This document shows, piece by piece, positions 12,620-26,697 of a DNA stretch of 64,000 nt; the stretch's first letter is position 1; every line of letters starts with the position of its first letter. The DNA lies in assembly GCA_030549775.1 (NCBI GenBank), contig CM060181.1:36450063-36514062 (forward strand). Direction: 5' to 3'. The DNA comes from Tamarix chinensis (Eukaryota; Streptophyta; Magnoliopsida; Caryophyllales; Tamaricaceae). Position numbers and translations under genes: made by a program. Below the pieces are notes generated by a model. That model made no database searches, was not told where the DNA came from, and worked only from the letters and a program-made list of their open reading frames with translations.

Positions 12620-14615
12620 CATTCAGGATCTTCCTTCACAAGTCCAGCTATGGAACATGACAATTACACTGTTGAAGTTGTAGAAGAAAGATTTGTAGAA
12701 CCATGTAAAGAGGAGGGAGAGCCAAGTACTACAATAAATAATTATAAATAAGATGAGGAATGTGCTATAAAGAAAAATATTTGAAAGAAAACTTTGATGG
12801 TATGGCAAGAAATCAAAGAGGTTATGTTGAGGGATGAAACAAAGAAAGTAGAGTGAAAAAATTGTCGTGACAAGCTTGCAATTATTGCTAGTCGTACTAA
12901 TTCTCATTTGAAAAGGCACCTGTCTACTTGTGCGTACTGTAAACCAAAAGGTCAATAAGAGTTATCTTTGAAAAAAATCTAAAGGGGTAAGTTCTGCTAC
13001 TTACTTTAGGTTTGATCCTTACAACTCAAGAGAAGTTTGGGCTAAATATGTTCTTGTTCATGAATACCCTTTTAGTATGATTGAACATAAAATCAATGAA
13101 TACTTGAAAATGTTAACTTCTCATTAAAAAAATGTCACATATAATGGTAAAAGAAGATTCCAATGCTGTTTATGACCATTACAAGAAGAAAATGAAGTAT
13201 GTGTTGAGTAAGGTGCAAAAAATTAGTATTACTATTGATTTGTGGAAGTGGGTTTCTCAAAAGATCCACTACATAATGATTGGGAGTTGCATAAGTATAT
13301 TTTGAATTTTTTTCCATTTACCTCCTCCTTGTACTAGTCTGACTATTTGTAATGCCTTATACAAATGCTTTGAGGAATGAAAAATTGAAAATAAGGACTC
13401 TTAATGTTGATAATGCAATGACTAATGGTAGAGTTGTTAAGATTGCAAGAGATAGCTTTGCTTCCAAAAATAAGCTATCTTTTGTTAGAAAAATATTTCA
13501 TGTGAGGTGTTGTGCCCACATCATAAATTTTTTTGTGCAAGATAGGCTTGATTGTATTAAGCATATTACTACAAATGTGCAAAAAAGTGTGAAATATTTG
13601 GTGGACTCTAAAGCATGTTTAAAACTATTTGGCAAGATTGTCTAGAAACTAGGGTTGCCAAAACGAAAGTTGGTTTTCGATGTGATCACAAGATGTAATT
13701 CAACTTATACCATGTTGTCCATTTTTTTAGAATATAAAGTTATACTTTCTAGATATGTTGAATAAGATTTAAGATATCAATGGTTACCAAGTATAGAGGA
13801 ATGGAAGGAGGTAGAGGGTGTATGTGCGTTTCTTGTAATTTTTAATGAGATTACAAAAATTATCGTAGGAAGTGAGTATCTTACATCAAATTTGTATTTA
13901 TTAGAGATTTGGGTCATAAAAGAAGCAATAGATGAGAAGGTAGTTTGTGATATTTTTTGTGTGCAAGTAATGGCCATGACAATGAAAGAGAAGTTTGATA
14001 AGTGGTGGAATGAATGCAATATGTTTATGTCTCTTGCTTCCATATTAGATCCTCATTAAAAGATGATATTAGTTGATTATACATTTCCTATCATTTACAA
14101 AGATGATGCAATAAAAAAAATGTTGACAATGTACAAATAACATTGAGAGAGATTTTAATGATTATACCCGACATTATGTCAGTAGTGTTCAAAATGCATT
14201 GAAGAACGATAGTGGTGGTGAGGTTGAGTTCGGTAGTGTCATTGAGAAAGGAATACTATCTAGGAAATTAAGTTTTGAAAATTTTATTACGAGGGCTAGT
14301 ACCCAACAATCCAATAAACAAGAGTTAGATATGTACTTGGAGGAGGGTGTATATATGTGTAAGGATGATGTAAGCTCTCATTTTTCAGCACTTTATTGGT
14401 GGAAGAGGAGTACCTTGAAGTTTACTATCTTATCTCAAGTAGCCTTGACATTTTATCAATTCCTATCACATTAGTTTCTTTTGAGGTTGCTTTTAGTGCC
14501 AGTGGGCTAGTAATTGATCCATACCAAGCATCTTTAGATACCTAAACAGTTGAAGTGTTACTATATGCTGGTGATTGGATTCATTCTAGTGAGAGGCTTA
14601 AGAAAAAAGTGATTA
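12620..14615 (+). pseudogene. hAT-family transposase, broken
   Basis: Three frames together show an Ac/hAT transposase. A BED-type zinc-finger remnant (12790-12930) ends in SHLKRHLSTC. The sequence REVWAKYVLVHEYPFSMIEH follows near 13033. The hAT signature RCCAHIINFFVQDRL lies at 13505-13550. A mid-protein stretch, FDVITRCNSTYTML then PSIEEWKEVEGVCAFL and EYLTSNLYLLEIW, covers 13670-13920, and KFDKWWNECNMFMSLASILD 13990-14050. The C-terminal dimerisation region includes ELDMYLEE and ALYWWK (14310-14410) and, after a frameshift, FEVAFSASGLVIDPYQ (14480-14525). At least eight stops or frameshifts rule out a functional protein. I could not find terminal inverted repeats; the flanks up to 15520 are AT-rich and otherwise featureless. 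Confidence 0.85.
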
Positions 14616-15523
14616 GTTTTTTATTTTGTATTTGATTTTAATTTATTTAATAATTTAGCCTTGTTTCAACCCAATTAAGAATATTTTTTATTGGCTTGCT
14701 ATGTTTTTTATAGAAAAAAGAATATGAAGGTATGTAAGAATATGATTTTCCATAGTTTGGTTTGTGATGTTCTCATATAAGGTACTTGACTCTCTATTGA
14801 CTCCAACTTTATGCATTATATAAGCATTGTAATATATTTTGCTACTTATTTTTACACAAATCTCACTGTTTATTTTTCTATATACTAACTAAGAATATTT
14901 CCATATATTAGGTTTGATACAAGCTTTTATTGTATGTGTTGATTTTCTATTTATTTTCACTAGAGTTTGGAGTCTAATTATAGATTTATTGGTATGTTTT
15001 CTAGACTTGCTGATTTGTTTACTTCATTCCTTAATGTATTTTCAAATATAATAGGAGCCTAAGGTTATATTAAGGTGGTGACCTATATTGAAAGGAAAAG
15101 AATATTATTCCTCAATTATTACTTGTGTAAAAAGATCTATTACTATCCTGATTATGTTATGCTTGGTCCTTTTAGGTATATTAGATTGTTTTGCATCTAA
15201 ACTATTATGATCCTATGAGAATGGTGGATCTTGTGTGTGCAACTAGGAAAAATGCAACTTATGACTATCTCATTTTGTTGGGGTTTGAAGGAGCATGGTG
15301 GTTCTTTTTTATGAGAATGGTGGATCCTATTTTGTTGTCTCTTTATGCCATTATATTGAAATTTTTAGAAGTTTTATGTAACTTATTATGTTATTTTGAT
15401 GGATTTACTTGTATCATTTTTGGAGTATTTTTATGATGGTTTATGTTATATTATTAAGAAACTAGGTGGACAACCAAGCCATAAGGAAGCTTTTTGGAAT
15501 AATTCTTTCTTTTAGTAAGCAAT

Positions 15524-17320
15524 TGATAAGTTCATATTTTGACATATTTTATACTCTTATAATCTTAGTTTTTAGTATTTTATTTAAGTAATATAGGTAA
15601 ATAATTATAATTTTATGCTTAAGTGATAATAATTACATAAATGTTATTATTTAAGCTAAAATAATAATACTAATTAAATAAATTTATTTATTAATTTTTA
15701 TTAATTTTATTTTACAGATTTTGTTTTTAAATAAAAGAAAAAAAAAAGATTTGGACCTTTGGACAAAGGGCCGAAGGCCCAAAGGCCATGGAACAAAAGG
15801 CCAGCGAAAAAGAACACGAGAGCCAGCAGCAAACGAGACAGAAGGAGAGTCAGCCGCACAAAGCAGGGCTGACGTGGCAAGGACGTGTGAGGCACGAATG
15901 TTGAGAGAAGGCTGCATCAGCCGCACGAATGAAATAAAAAGGAACGAAGCTGCATGGAACGAAAGAGGAGAGAGTGGCAGAGCCGCAGGAAAAACGACAG
16001 GAAGAGACGTCAGGAGGAACGACGCAGCCATCAGAGGCTAGGCAGGAGGCATTGGACAGATTAGCCGGCAGGCCCTGATGCACAAAAAGAAAGAAACCGG
16101 TAGGCATGGAAGGGCACTGGGCAGCCGTAATTATTAGGTCGAAGAGGAAAGAAAAAAGAAAAAGAAAAAAAAAGAATTGCATGGAAATAAAGGCAAAGGA
16201 AAGGAAGAAAAATAGGAAAGAAATTTATCTGGTAGAATTTATTTAAGATAAAATTAATTTTTATTTGAATAGATTCTTGATCTTTTATTTATAATTAATT
16301 TCGATTATTTCTTTCTTTATTTTTAATTTATATTTTAGATATATATTTCTATGTAATTAATTCGATAATTATGGCTGGCTGAATATTTGTTGCTAGGGAA
16401 TAAATTGAAACCCTAGATTAGGGTTTGAGATATAATTTTATTTTCTTTGTTTCATGAGATTGTTTCTTGACTCTATTTTAACTGCTATCATTTATATATA
16501 TAATTCTATTAAGTATAATTTATTTGGTGCATGCCTTGTTCTAGTTTCCTCATAAGTGACAGTATGTAGGATTATTTACCTGCTAGGTGGCCATATAAAT
16601 ATACTAGAATATATATATATAAATTGCAGCTAGGTTAGATAACAATTCTCCTAACAGTTTTGTGATTCTAATCGAAGTAGTAAAACGTTTAGATAAGTGT
16701 GGGTCAAGGAAAGAAAATACAACTAGACATGCTTTTTGTACTAGTTTGGGTACTTAGATTGACAGCCTTCCAATTATACTTTATGCATTAAATCTAGTTA
16801 AATATAGGAGCCGCTTGTTACTGCTATACTACTAGTATTTAATAGGGTTAATATTGGCGCTTTGTCGTATTAATTAATTAAGGGAAGTAATATAAGGTGT
16901 ATAGACCTACTTTTGGTGTACAACTTGGTCGATCTCTTTCTCATGATTAAAAGATGACTTAGAAATTAATATTATATTTTGACCTAATCTAGTGGTGGAT
17001 TTTGATTTCCCTAGCATCTTTATCATATCTGCGGTTTCCCTTTATTATTATTATTATTATTATTTTATTTTATTTTATTTATTCCTTTTATTATTTTTAT
17101 TTTTATAACCCCCATTAGTATTTTTCTTATTTATTTATTTTGTGTTATTTAGTGTTTTTATTTTTATTGTTATTCTTAAGCTAGTTAAATAGAGGTGAGC
17201 CCTCTCAATCTCCAGCCTAGAACGATACCCTTATTTACCAGTGCTACAATTAAAAACAAGAGGGTTTAAATTATGTGCCGGCTATGGCCACACCAACAAT
17301 GGATGATGATGATGTAGTTT
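15524..17320 (+). repeat. Putative solo LTR (TGATAAGTTCATATTT... type)
   Basis: It begins TGATAAGTTCATATTTTGAC. It contains a G/A-rich segment (15735-16200, with a GGGCCGAAGGCCC palindrome near 15770) and TTA-rich simple repeats (17045-17100). Towards the end is a stretch like LTR 3' ends of plant Ty3/gypsy elements (CGATACCCTTATTTACCAGT near 17223). I see no pol sequence. The 3' boundary is uncertain and no convincing target-site duplication was found. Confidence 0.35.
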
Positions 17321-17405
17321 GATAGCTAAATGACTCCAGATCTTAAGTACATCTAGATGGAAGTGTTGATTTTTTGTTAATTGTTATTTTATAGCATACA
17401 TTAAC

Positions 17406-20400
17406 TGTAATACCCCAATTTTTACTAGTGAAAAATTTCATTTTACAATCGAAGTATATAGGTAAAATATTAGGGGTTATTGTTATAAATGACATAAGTC
17501 TGGTTTATTCAACCATCCTTATATCTATCATAAGGCTAACATCATTTATAGTAACACAAGGAGATTAAAAATAACAGAAACATTTATAATACAATATAAG
17601 TTTAGAGTTTAACTCTAAATTACAAAAATTAAAATATAAAGTAAGGGATACCATGGATTAGGAGTCCAAAAAGGTATCCAGGTAAATACATCTACCACAC
17701 AACATTACTCTTCACCCAAGCACCCGGTTTAGATAATGGATCACTCATCCTCACATAGTACATCATAGTTATCTAGAGGATCTTCTGAGACCTGCACACA
17801 CAAGAATTAGGGTCTCTTACTCGTAGGAATGAATAACACCCATAAAAAGGGTGTTTAGTACTCTACGTACTGAGTAAGGAAACAATACTAACAAATTAGA
17901 TATACAAATAACACATGCATTCACAACTGATAATAAATACACATCTAAATAAATGAAATATCTCATAAGATAGATAATGATCTAGGCCTCTTTATTAGAT
18001 ATAACCATTTTCATTCTTTTATATACGTTGAGTATAGGAACTCCACTATTCTTAAACTGGTGGAATAGTCTGAAGTGTCTTCTCAGGAACAACACACCTG
18101 AGCCACTATTATCATCTAGTGGAATGGATTTGAAAACATCACCTTCTCGGAGAAGAATGCTCCCAAGTCACTATAATCTTCGGTGGAATGGATATAAAAA
18201 CAACAAATTGGTCCTCACTCACACACTCTTCCACTTTAAGTCATCCATGTCTTATCCATATGTTATATAGTTGTGTCTTCATTCACAATGAGTAGGGGCC
18301 CCACTATTCTTAATCCGATGGAACCGATTGAAACACCTTCTTGGGGCAAAATACCCCCGAGCCACTATTATTTCTCGTGGAATGAATATTTAATAACATC
18401 ATATTCTTGGGATAAAATGCTCCCAAACAACTATTATCCTTGGTGGAATGGATATAAAAATATCACCTTGGCCTTACTCACGTTCTCTTTTACTTTGAAT
18501 GATTAGTATCTTATTCATGATTGATTCACCAGCATTAAATTGAGGCATATAAGCACATAACGTAGGTCAATATCCTTAATCTCCTCAAACCCTAATTCCA
18601 CACTCTTAGCATCATTCTCTCATATTGATTATTCAAATCTATCATTCTCAATTATCATCATACCCAAAATTTATGGTCTAACTCCCATGTCATACACATA
18701 CAATAATAATCATATCCCAAAGTGCTACTCATAGAATTACCAAAACCTAATTTCATAAGTAGTCATAATTATTCCTATAAGACTCATATGCTTGCCAAGT
18801 TCAATATACATCCTCATAAGGCCAACACTAGCAACATATCTAAGATTAGGATAACCTCTAAGGTTTTACACATGGAATAAAAATATTATCATTTTAGGTT
18901 ACTATACCCTAATTAAACCATTATTTCATTTTGAAGAACCCAAGACAAATGAAAAATAATACTCCCAAACCACTTCTCAAGATATCATTATCACATCTTA
19001 ATCCCCTAACATATTATAATACCAAAATTTTCATATTAACCCATAATTATCAAAATACCCTTAAGGACAACTAATAGCCTTTACGTTATAAAAGCTTGTA
19101 CCTTCCACACACATTATTTTCCAAATCCACCATTTATCATCAAAATGCATAAATATGCTTATGTTCATTTATCATAGCTTATTTGCCCCATATTTCATGC
19201 CATAACATATATTCCTCACAAATACGTCATTATCATAATATAATCATAACTATACCTCTTATCCATTCTTACTTTCTTTCAAATATGTACTCCATACAAT
19301 CACAACATATCATCAACAACATATATTAAATCATATAGCAACAATATCATGAAAATTCACATAACCATACAAGCAAAATAAAACAAAACATAAAACATCA
19401 ATTAGTATCCTTACCAATTAGGACATTGGACTCTAAGCATGTAAATACTAGACCTACTCTTCCAAGATCATTGAAATATCACCTACAAAAAATGACATAA
19501 TACACGTTTAGGTTCGAAGATTATAACCGAGGGAGAAATTAAGGTAAAGAAGGATAAAAAAATGGAAATAACTATAGTTAAATGAAATCTTGAGTTGTGT
19601 GGTTATGTGGTAAAGCTATGGCGAAAATTTGGTGGTGTTTAGATAAGGTTTGGGGGTAAAAATAGGGGCGCACAACCAAAATGGGCAGCTACACTAGCGT
19701 GCAACAGGTAGTGCACTCCCAGGTTAAGAGTTAGAATCACATACGGCCAGACGGTGCAAAGTGGCACGACCATGCTCGATTACTAGGTAAAACAAACTTA
19801 AGTTAAATAGATGCACATGAGCGTGTGACAGGTTATGCACAGGTAGGTTGTGTTGGGTTGCATTGGCGTGTAATAAGAAATTTTATTGTGGCTCGACCAT
19901 ACTTGAGGCCATGCATAAGCTATTTATTTTATAAAAAATGAGACGAACTCTATAAAGAAGAAGGAAAAAAGGGCAATTGACGACGACGATGACCGACGAT
20001 GGTGATGGGGAAGGATGGGGTAACCCTAGGTGGTCGATTCACTAGAGTTGGGTAGTATGTGGTGGTGCACGATGGTGATGGAGGTGGTGCACATGTAGAA
20101 ACAGAGCAGGGAAGCAGAAGAGAAGAATAAGGAAGAAGGGAGAAAAAAGAGAGGGGCTCGGGGTAGTGTTTTGGACACAAAATAGGTAGAAAGGAAGGCA
20201 AAATAGAAGAGGAATGAAGGAGAGTGTGTAGTGTGTGTATATACATATATAGACATGGGCATGCAAATAGGGAAGAAAATGGCAGTGGGAGGTGTGCGAT
20301 AGGTGATGGTGCAGGTTGGGCATGAGGAATAGTAGAGAAGAGTGGAGAGGAAAGTCAATAAGGGATGGTGGTGTGTTGGGGTGAAGATGGTGGTTTCTGT

Positions 20401-20864
20401 AACAAGAAAGTGAAGGTTGTGTGTGTTCCATGAAATGCAAAATGGCAGGTGATGGTGTGCATGTGTGCAAGTAGAGAAGGAGAAAATGGTGAGGGATGAT
20501 GGATGATGGTGATGATGGAAGCTGTAGTGGTGAGAGTGATGGTTGAGGTAGGTGCAAGTTGCAAGGAGTAAAGTCAAGCTTTATGACATATGGTGACGGG
20601 AGAAAGTTAATGAAAGAAAAGAAAAGGAAAAAAGAGAAAAGGTTATGAATTAGTGTTAGATGATTTTGGATTAGCCAAAATAGATAGGATTAGTGCTAAA
20701 TTTTTAGTGGATTTAAGATCTGGTAACAAGATATGTTATATCTGGGTCAAAGATTCAGATTTGGTTAAGATTTCAAGAATAAGAAATTTGGTGAAGGCTA
20801 AAAATAAGATTTTATTGAGATTAGAATCCAATTAAGCCTTCAAAAACTACTCACAAAAATAGGT
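17406..20864 (+). repeat. Large dispersed repeat, copy 3 (probable solo LTR)
   Basis: It starts TGTAATACCCCAATTTTTAC. It shares the leading 150 bases, the CCACTATT...GGTGGAA subrepeats (18040-18460), the CGGCCAGACGGTGCAAAG motif (19745) and the purine-rich tract (19950-20640) with the copy at 9139. The last 40 bases (GAGATTAGAATCCAATTA...) match the run-in to the end of copy 2, but the terminal GGGGTATTACA is missing; the next repeat starts directly at 20865. Frames in the purine-rich part (for example the 183-codon minus frame ending at 20026) are low-complexity and not called. Confidence 0.55.
18040..18460 (+). repeat. About 60-bp subrepeats, CCACTATT...GGTGGAA
   Basis: Units start near 18042, 18102, 18166, 18301, 18361 and 18429 with the same core as in copy 2, less regular because of drift. 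Confidence 0.55.
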
Positions 20865-22870
20865 TGTAACACCCCCCCCCATTTTTATTCTTGAAAAAGT
20901 TTCATTTAATAGAATAAATTAGGGAAACTGAAATAATAATGGGGATGAAACTGACACATCAGACATAAGAAGAAGTGTGTGCATTCACCTAAACTATGTT
21001 GAATTCAAGGTTATAACCTATCAAATGAAAAAGCAAACATCAACTCTACCAAGAGAATAAACTCCCATAAGAATTTATCCAATGGTATATGGAATCAAAA
21101 TGGTTTCAATGAACCAAATCAATACTAATAAAGACAGCAAAAAACCTATGATTCCAACTTGGATTTTCCAAAAATGTGGAAAAGGTAAAAGGAACTAGAT
21201 TCCAAATACATATCTAATGAAATTACTATCCAAATAAATACAAACTAGATAAATAAATTTTAAATATAACACATTTAAAAATATTATCAAAAGTGAATCC
21301 TATCAATAGGCTAAAGTTTGATCACAAAATCAATCCGCTGTATGCTTTACTCTCAACCCTATGTCTTCTTATAATACCTTTTTTGTACAAACCCTAATTT
21401 AGACATCATTTGATAGTGGTGTACTTATGTAGTTTGTCATGTCATACCCCCTGATTGATAAAGCTACTAGCCTTGTGGTAAGCTTATCTCCTTTTTGGAT
21501 ATTTGAGTGTTAATCTCATAGATCAAACAATGCTCTTATCCTTATTTTAATGATAATATGTTTAAGTATGCACAAAATATAATTGAAAATAAAGAGATCA
21601 AAATGCACTTAAATTATTTCTCAAAGTGCAAATTTAAAAGAGCAACTATGTTTTAAAGCACAAAAGAAGACTGTATGAATATCACCAAGACTTAAGGTTT
21701 CATGGTTATATTTCTAAGTCCTTGGACTTCCTTGAAAAGAGTTAAGTTGAGCAGTTTTATATTTTAATTTAAACTCTTTGAAAAGTTTTAAACACTTAAC
21801 TTGAATTCACTTTATATGCATTTATGGTTGATCTTGATTTGTAAATATTTCCAAGTATTTTTAAAACTTGTTGTTTGGTTCTAGTCGAAACTAGTCAATG
21901 GGTCTAAAGACCAACTGACTTGTTTGGTTAAACCCAGTGCATTAAACGTGTTAAACTCAAATATATTGATTGGTTGAGTAAACCAATTGACACATTTACA
22001 AACTAATTGACTAATTTAACTAACCAGTCTGATGAATTTTGCTCCTACATAAATCCATTCATCTCTTTTTTAAACACACGATTGGTTTCACCAAATTAAT
22101 TATCAAGTTTGAGAAAATTGTTCGACTAATGTGACTAACCAGTCCATGGGATTTTTCTCATATAGAAACCCATTTGTCTCTATTTAAAGATATAAAGTGG
22201 TCTCACTAAACTGAAAAACTAATTTGAGTAAACTGATTCACTAGTCTGAAGGATAAATTGACTAGTTAACTAAGCCATGATACTGCTAGAATATGTTTAT
22301 AAGACCAATTATATATACAACACAAAATTGATCAACTAGTTTCAATAACCAATTAACTTGTTTGTATAATGATAATTTTTTCATCTTAGATATGAACATA
22401 TTTAGTCGACTAGTTTGAGCAACTTGTTGACTAGTTAGTATGACTAATCGACTAGTTTGCCTAATCAATCAATTGGTGAGCATTAAATGCTGATTTTCTA
22501 CTAATTGAGCGATATGGGTTTTTGGACCATATGTGCTCAATGGATACCCGAAAAGATTGATCCTTATAAAGTAGCTCCTCAACATTTATTACACAACTTT
22601 TCAATTACACTTAATGTGCAATTAATCATCTACTCTCTTTCATTCATTTTCTCATTCAAACTCTCATAACTTTCAAATTCTGAGTTTTTTATTGAAAAAT
22701 ATTAATTGCTCACTTCTCTTAGCTATAATTGCTCTACATATTGTAATATCTCTTATACATCCAGTTATATTATATCTCATACAAAGTTCTACAATTTCAT
22801 ATCTTTGTTTTTGTTAAGAATCAATTGTAATCACAACCACCGTACAAAATTCATTATGAAGGGTTTAGTG
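20865..22870. repeat. LTR-like repeat DNA without coding capacity
   Basis: It opens TGTAACACCCCCCCCC, so another element end abuts the end of copy 3. From about 21,880 it contains ACTAGT-rich minisatellite sequence followed by a promoter-like segment (CCTTATAAAGTAGCTCCTC near 22562). That order resembles a copia-type LTR. No gag or pol follows and the limits are uncertain. Confidence 0.35.
21880..22490. repeat. Degenerate minisatellite around GACTAGTTTGA / TAACCAGT
   Basis: Short blocks such as GACTAGTTTGAGTAA, CAACTGACTTG and TAACCAGTC recur irregularly every 20-40 bases. The open frames across it (for example the 60-codon minus frame at 22286-22468) simply reflect the repeat. Confidence 0.5.
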
Positions 22871-22879
22871 ATGTTTACA

Positions 22880-25010
22880 TATAACACTCCAAATTTTACT
22901 ACTAAAAAAGGTAATTTTATAGTGGAAGCTTATAATAAGAATATTAGGTGTTACCATCGCAATTGATGTAATTCTAGTTTACCACACCATCATCACATCA
23001 ATCACAAGGCTAAAACCATTAACAGTAAAAACATATTAACTCAAAATGAGAGAAAATTTATAAATGTAAATATAAGTTTGGAGATTACCTTTAGGATACA
23101 ATAATAGAATACAAAAAAAGGGAATACCATGGATTAAAGAGCCCAAAAGGTATCAGGGTAAAAAAATTATTTAGATAACATAACTCTTCGCCTAAACACC
23201 CTATATAGGAAAAGTCACTCCTCTCTATATATTGTATCAAAGATAGAAAAATCATCCAAATGGTCCTCAAAGAGCTACACAAAAGCATTTGGGTCATTTA
23301 CTCATAGAATTGAGAATCACCCATAAAAAGGATAGTTAATACACTACATATTGAGTTAGGTAACAATACTATCGAGTTAGGGATAAAATTAAATACATAA
23401 ATTCATAGTAGATGATAAGTGCACATATGAAACACATAAAATCTCAAAAGGTAAATAATAACCCATGCCTCTTTATTAAATATAACCATTTTTATTATTT
23501 TATTTATGTTGTATTTAGGGACCCCACTATCCTTAAACTGGTGGAACGTAGTGAAGCACCTCTCAGGAAAAACACACCTAAGCCACTATTATCAGCCAAT
23601 AGAATAGGTTCATAAAATACATGTTAGAGTAAAATTCTCTTGAGCTAATATCCTTAAACTAGTGAAATAGTTTGAAACATGTCTCAAGGACCACACACCT
23701 AAGTCACTACTATGATTCTATGGAATGGATTCATAAACACCTTGGCCTGACTCATGTAATCTTTCAATTTATGCGATTAATGTCTTGTTCATGTTTGATT
23801 TGAAGGTACAAAACACATTTAGAGTAATTAAAGCACATCCTGATTATCATAAGGCCATTTTTAAGGGTTAAGACACCTATATTTCCCCAAAAACTTAATT
23901 TCACACTTTTATCATGACTCTTCTTCCGTTACTCTTTTAATCACTAAACTTAGAATCTCTTCTTTAAATATTATTATTATCAACATACTTAAATTTCAAG
24001 GCCTAAATCTAAGGTCTTGCACATGTGATAATAACCCTATCTCAAAAGTTACTATTCCTAGGGCTTATAAACCATAATTTTATAAACCAATCATAACTTT
24101 TCCTATAGGGCTCAAGCAAACACTAGATTCAATGTACATCCCCAAAACACTAAGATTAACAACATATTTGAATTTTATGGTCTAACTCTGCCGTTTCACA
24201 TATGCAATAATATCCTCCTTATTTTAGGATTACTATTCCTAAATCAAACCATTTTCATACTTTATTAAACTTAGGTCATTGACAACTACTCTAAATACTT
24301 AATATAAATTACTAATCATAATTTAGATTAAATAACACCTTCAAATACCAAGATCCTCATATTTGACCCATGTTAACCAAAATATGATTATCGGTAACAA
24401 AGCCCTTATTTCATGCAAATCATATATGTTTGGTAGCATTATCCCCAAATCCTCCATTTATCTTCATATAATTTATTATACTTTTTTCATACTCATCAAA
24501 CAATTAATAAATCTATAATACAACCATATTTCACATCGAGGGTTTTTCCACATGAAATAACAATACTGCATGATCTTTACTTACTTATTTCCTATCATAT
24601 AATATCAACCACATGTAATAAAATTAGCAATCATATATTAATTAGCATCATAACAATAACGTGGTACAACAAAAAATCATACATAATACCTATCAATCAA
24701 AAATCCCAGACTATGACAAGTATCCTTACTAAAAATAACTTCGGTCTCTAAGCATGTAAATCCTTTTATGCCTCTTTTAGAACCATGGGGAATTCACCTA
24801 AGGAAATCATAATAAATTACCAGTTGGATTAAGGCACATTAGTTAGGAAATGTTTAAGGAAATGGAAGGTTGAAATAAATGTGGTGTTTAGGAAAAACTT
24901 TGCGCAACCAAACAAGGAGGAATAATGGGATGTGCCATGAGATGGTGAAGCAAGGGCCTAAGCTGCTATTGCTAAAGGGTGTGTAATGGTGGTAGAGGCC
25001 AAAACAAGTT
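22880..25010 (+). repeat. Large dispersed repeat, copy 4, 3'-truncated
   Basis: It starts TATAACACTCCAAATTTTAC, a decayed form of the family start, followed by the same leading block (GGTGTTACCATCGCAATTGA). The CCACTATT...GGTGGAA subrepeats lie at 23520-23740. The purine-rich tract and the GGGGTATTACA end are not found before the LTR at 25227, so the 3' part is lost. I recognise nothing in 25010-25226. Confidence 0.5.
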
Positions 25011-25226
25011 GGGCTTGTGTTTGGTTGTGGGAGTCGAAGGGTGGTTAATATAGGAGCATCTCAAGCTCAATTTGATTCTTACTCTTCTAAGAATGAAGAA
25101 CTTGACTTAGCATACTTAGATATGGAACCAATTATTCTTGAAAATCCTAATGCTAATAATCATTTGTTAAGTAAATCTTGTAGGTATTATATATGTTTGC
25201 AAGAAGATCAAACAAATAAAGATCTT

Positions 25227-25809
25227 TGATGTATGCATTATAAGGATTACAAAGTTGTATGGATTACAAAATTACAAGACACAAAGCTTTATTACATATG
25301 TTAATTTAATGTATTACATATTTAGAGTTTGTCTAGCTTTGATATTTTATTGTATACTTTGTAATGCTTATAAATTTTCATTGTAATTACTATATATATA
25401 TATATTAGTACTGTGCATGGGGTTTAACTTTTGTTAATAATTATATGGGATTATTAACGAAAGGCTTGCATGTGTACTTATATATATATAAGGTCTTGTA
25501 TGATTGAAACATATAGAATAACATGAATTGAGATTTAAAAATTGACACAAAAGAGAGAGAGAGAGTTTCGATCCGCTTCTTCTTCTCTTATTCTTCAAGT
25601 GTTAGTCTTTGAAAGTTGTCGATTGTTCTCTAGAGAAATAGGAGATTTATCTATTGGAGATAATTTATCTTCAATTAGATTGACACCATCCTATGAAGCC
25701 ATTGAGTTCACCACCAAGTTCAAGTGGTTTGTGAAGATTTTTTGACTTGTAATCCAAAAATAAAAATCCTTAATTATATATTATTTTTTGTTTATGATAT
25801 TCCACATCA
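25227..25809 (+). repeat. 5' LTR of the outer Ty3/gypsy element
   Basis: The segment has perfect 6-bp inverted ends, TGATGT...ACATCA, a TATA-like TATATATATAAGG at 25481-25493, and a primer-binding site five bases downstream. No second copy is present because the 3' end of the element is gone. Confidence 0.65.
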
Positions 25810-25813
25810 AATT

Positions 25814-25824
25814 TGGTATCAAAG
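25814..25824 (+). other. Primer-binding site, initiator tRNA-Met type
   Basis: TGGTATCAAAG differs by one base from the usual plant TGGTATCAGAG complementary to the 3' end of initiator tRNA-Met. Confidence 0.7.
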
Positions 25825-26697
25825 TTGGTTTTTTGGAGTCGACATTATAAGTGTAAATCTAACACAAGGCTTCAACATCAACAAATACTACTAATGAGTT
25901 TTAGTAAGATTCTTGATTCTTCTTGATTGAATTATTTGATCTTAATAAATGTCCTATGAATCTTGATAGTATTTGCATGTGTTTACGTGGTCTCTAAATG
26001 GAATAGAGTAGCGTTTCATGAATCATGAAAAAATATTGAAGGAAAGTGAAAAAAAGAATTGACACAAGATAAGAAATTTTTTGTTAAATGATTTCAAGAA
26101 TCATGTGCATGTAGTGTGTGTATTCTTTTAGCATTAATAACCTTCATTTATTTTGCTTGAAAGTTACGTGTTAAATTTGTATTGTGTGTTGGTTGATCAC
26201 TTGTGGTGATCACAATTTAGTAATAGACTCAACCGAGTGAAGTTTGGATTGTAACATTACTTAGTTGGTGTAGAGTTAACCGAGCGAGTGTGTGTTTTTA
26301 TTTGTCTTTGGGTCGTGTGTTATGAGTTGTTTTGTTTGAACATAGTGTTTATTGATTGAGTAGAATAAGTGCATATTGGAGTGTTATCTTCCCTTTCATA
26401 AATTTAGACTTGAGACATTTGAATGCATGCATGAACTCTAGTAAGGTTATCAAATGGTATGTTAATAAACTTGTTGAATTCTATATCTAGAACTTAGCAA
26501 GATGAGTGTTTAATGTATTCATTTAATTGTGTGATTAGTATATTTAATTTCTTATTGTGTGTTTGATTCATTAGAATCAAAACTTTGTGCAAGAATTAAT
26601 CAAGAACTAGAGGGTGAAATTAAGTTGATTCATTTTTATCAACAAAAACCCTAAATGTTGTACTCAAGTGTGGTTAGGTGTAGCGGTAATCAAAATA

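Noticed and set aside
20026..20577. Overlapping minus frames of 171-183 codons
   Set aside because: They overlap each other in different frames and are the complement of the purine-rich tract of repeat copy 3.
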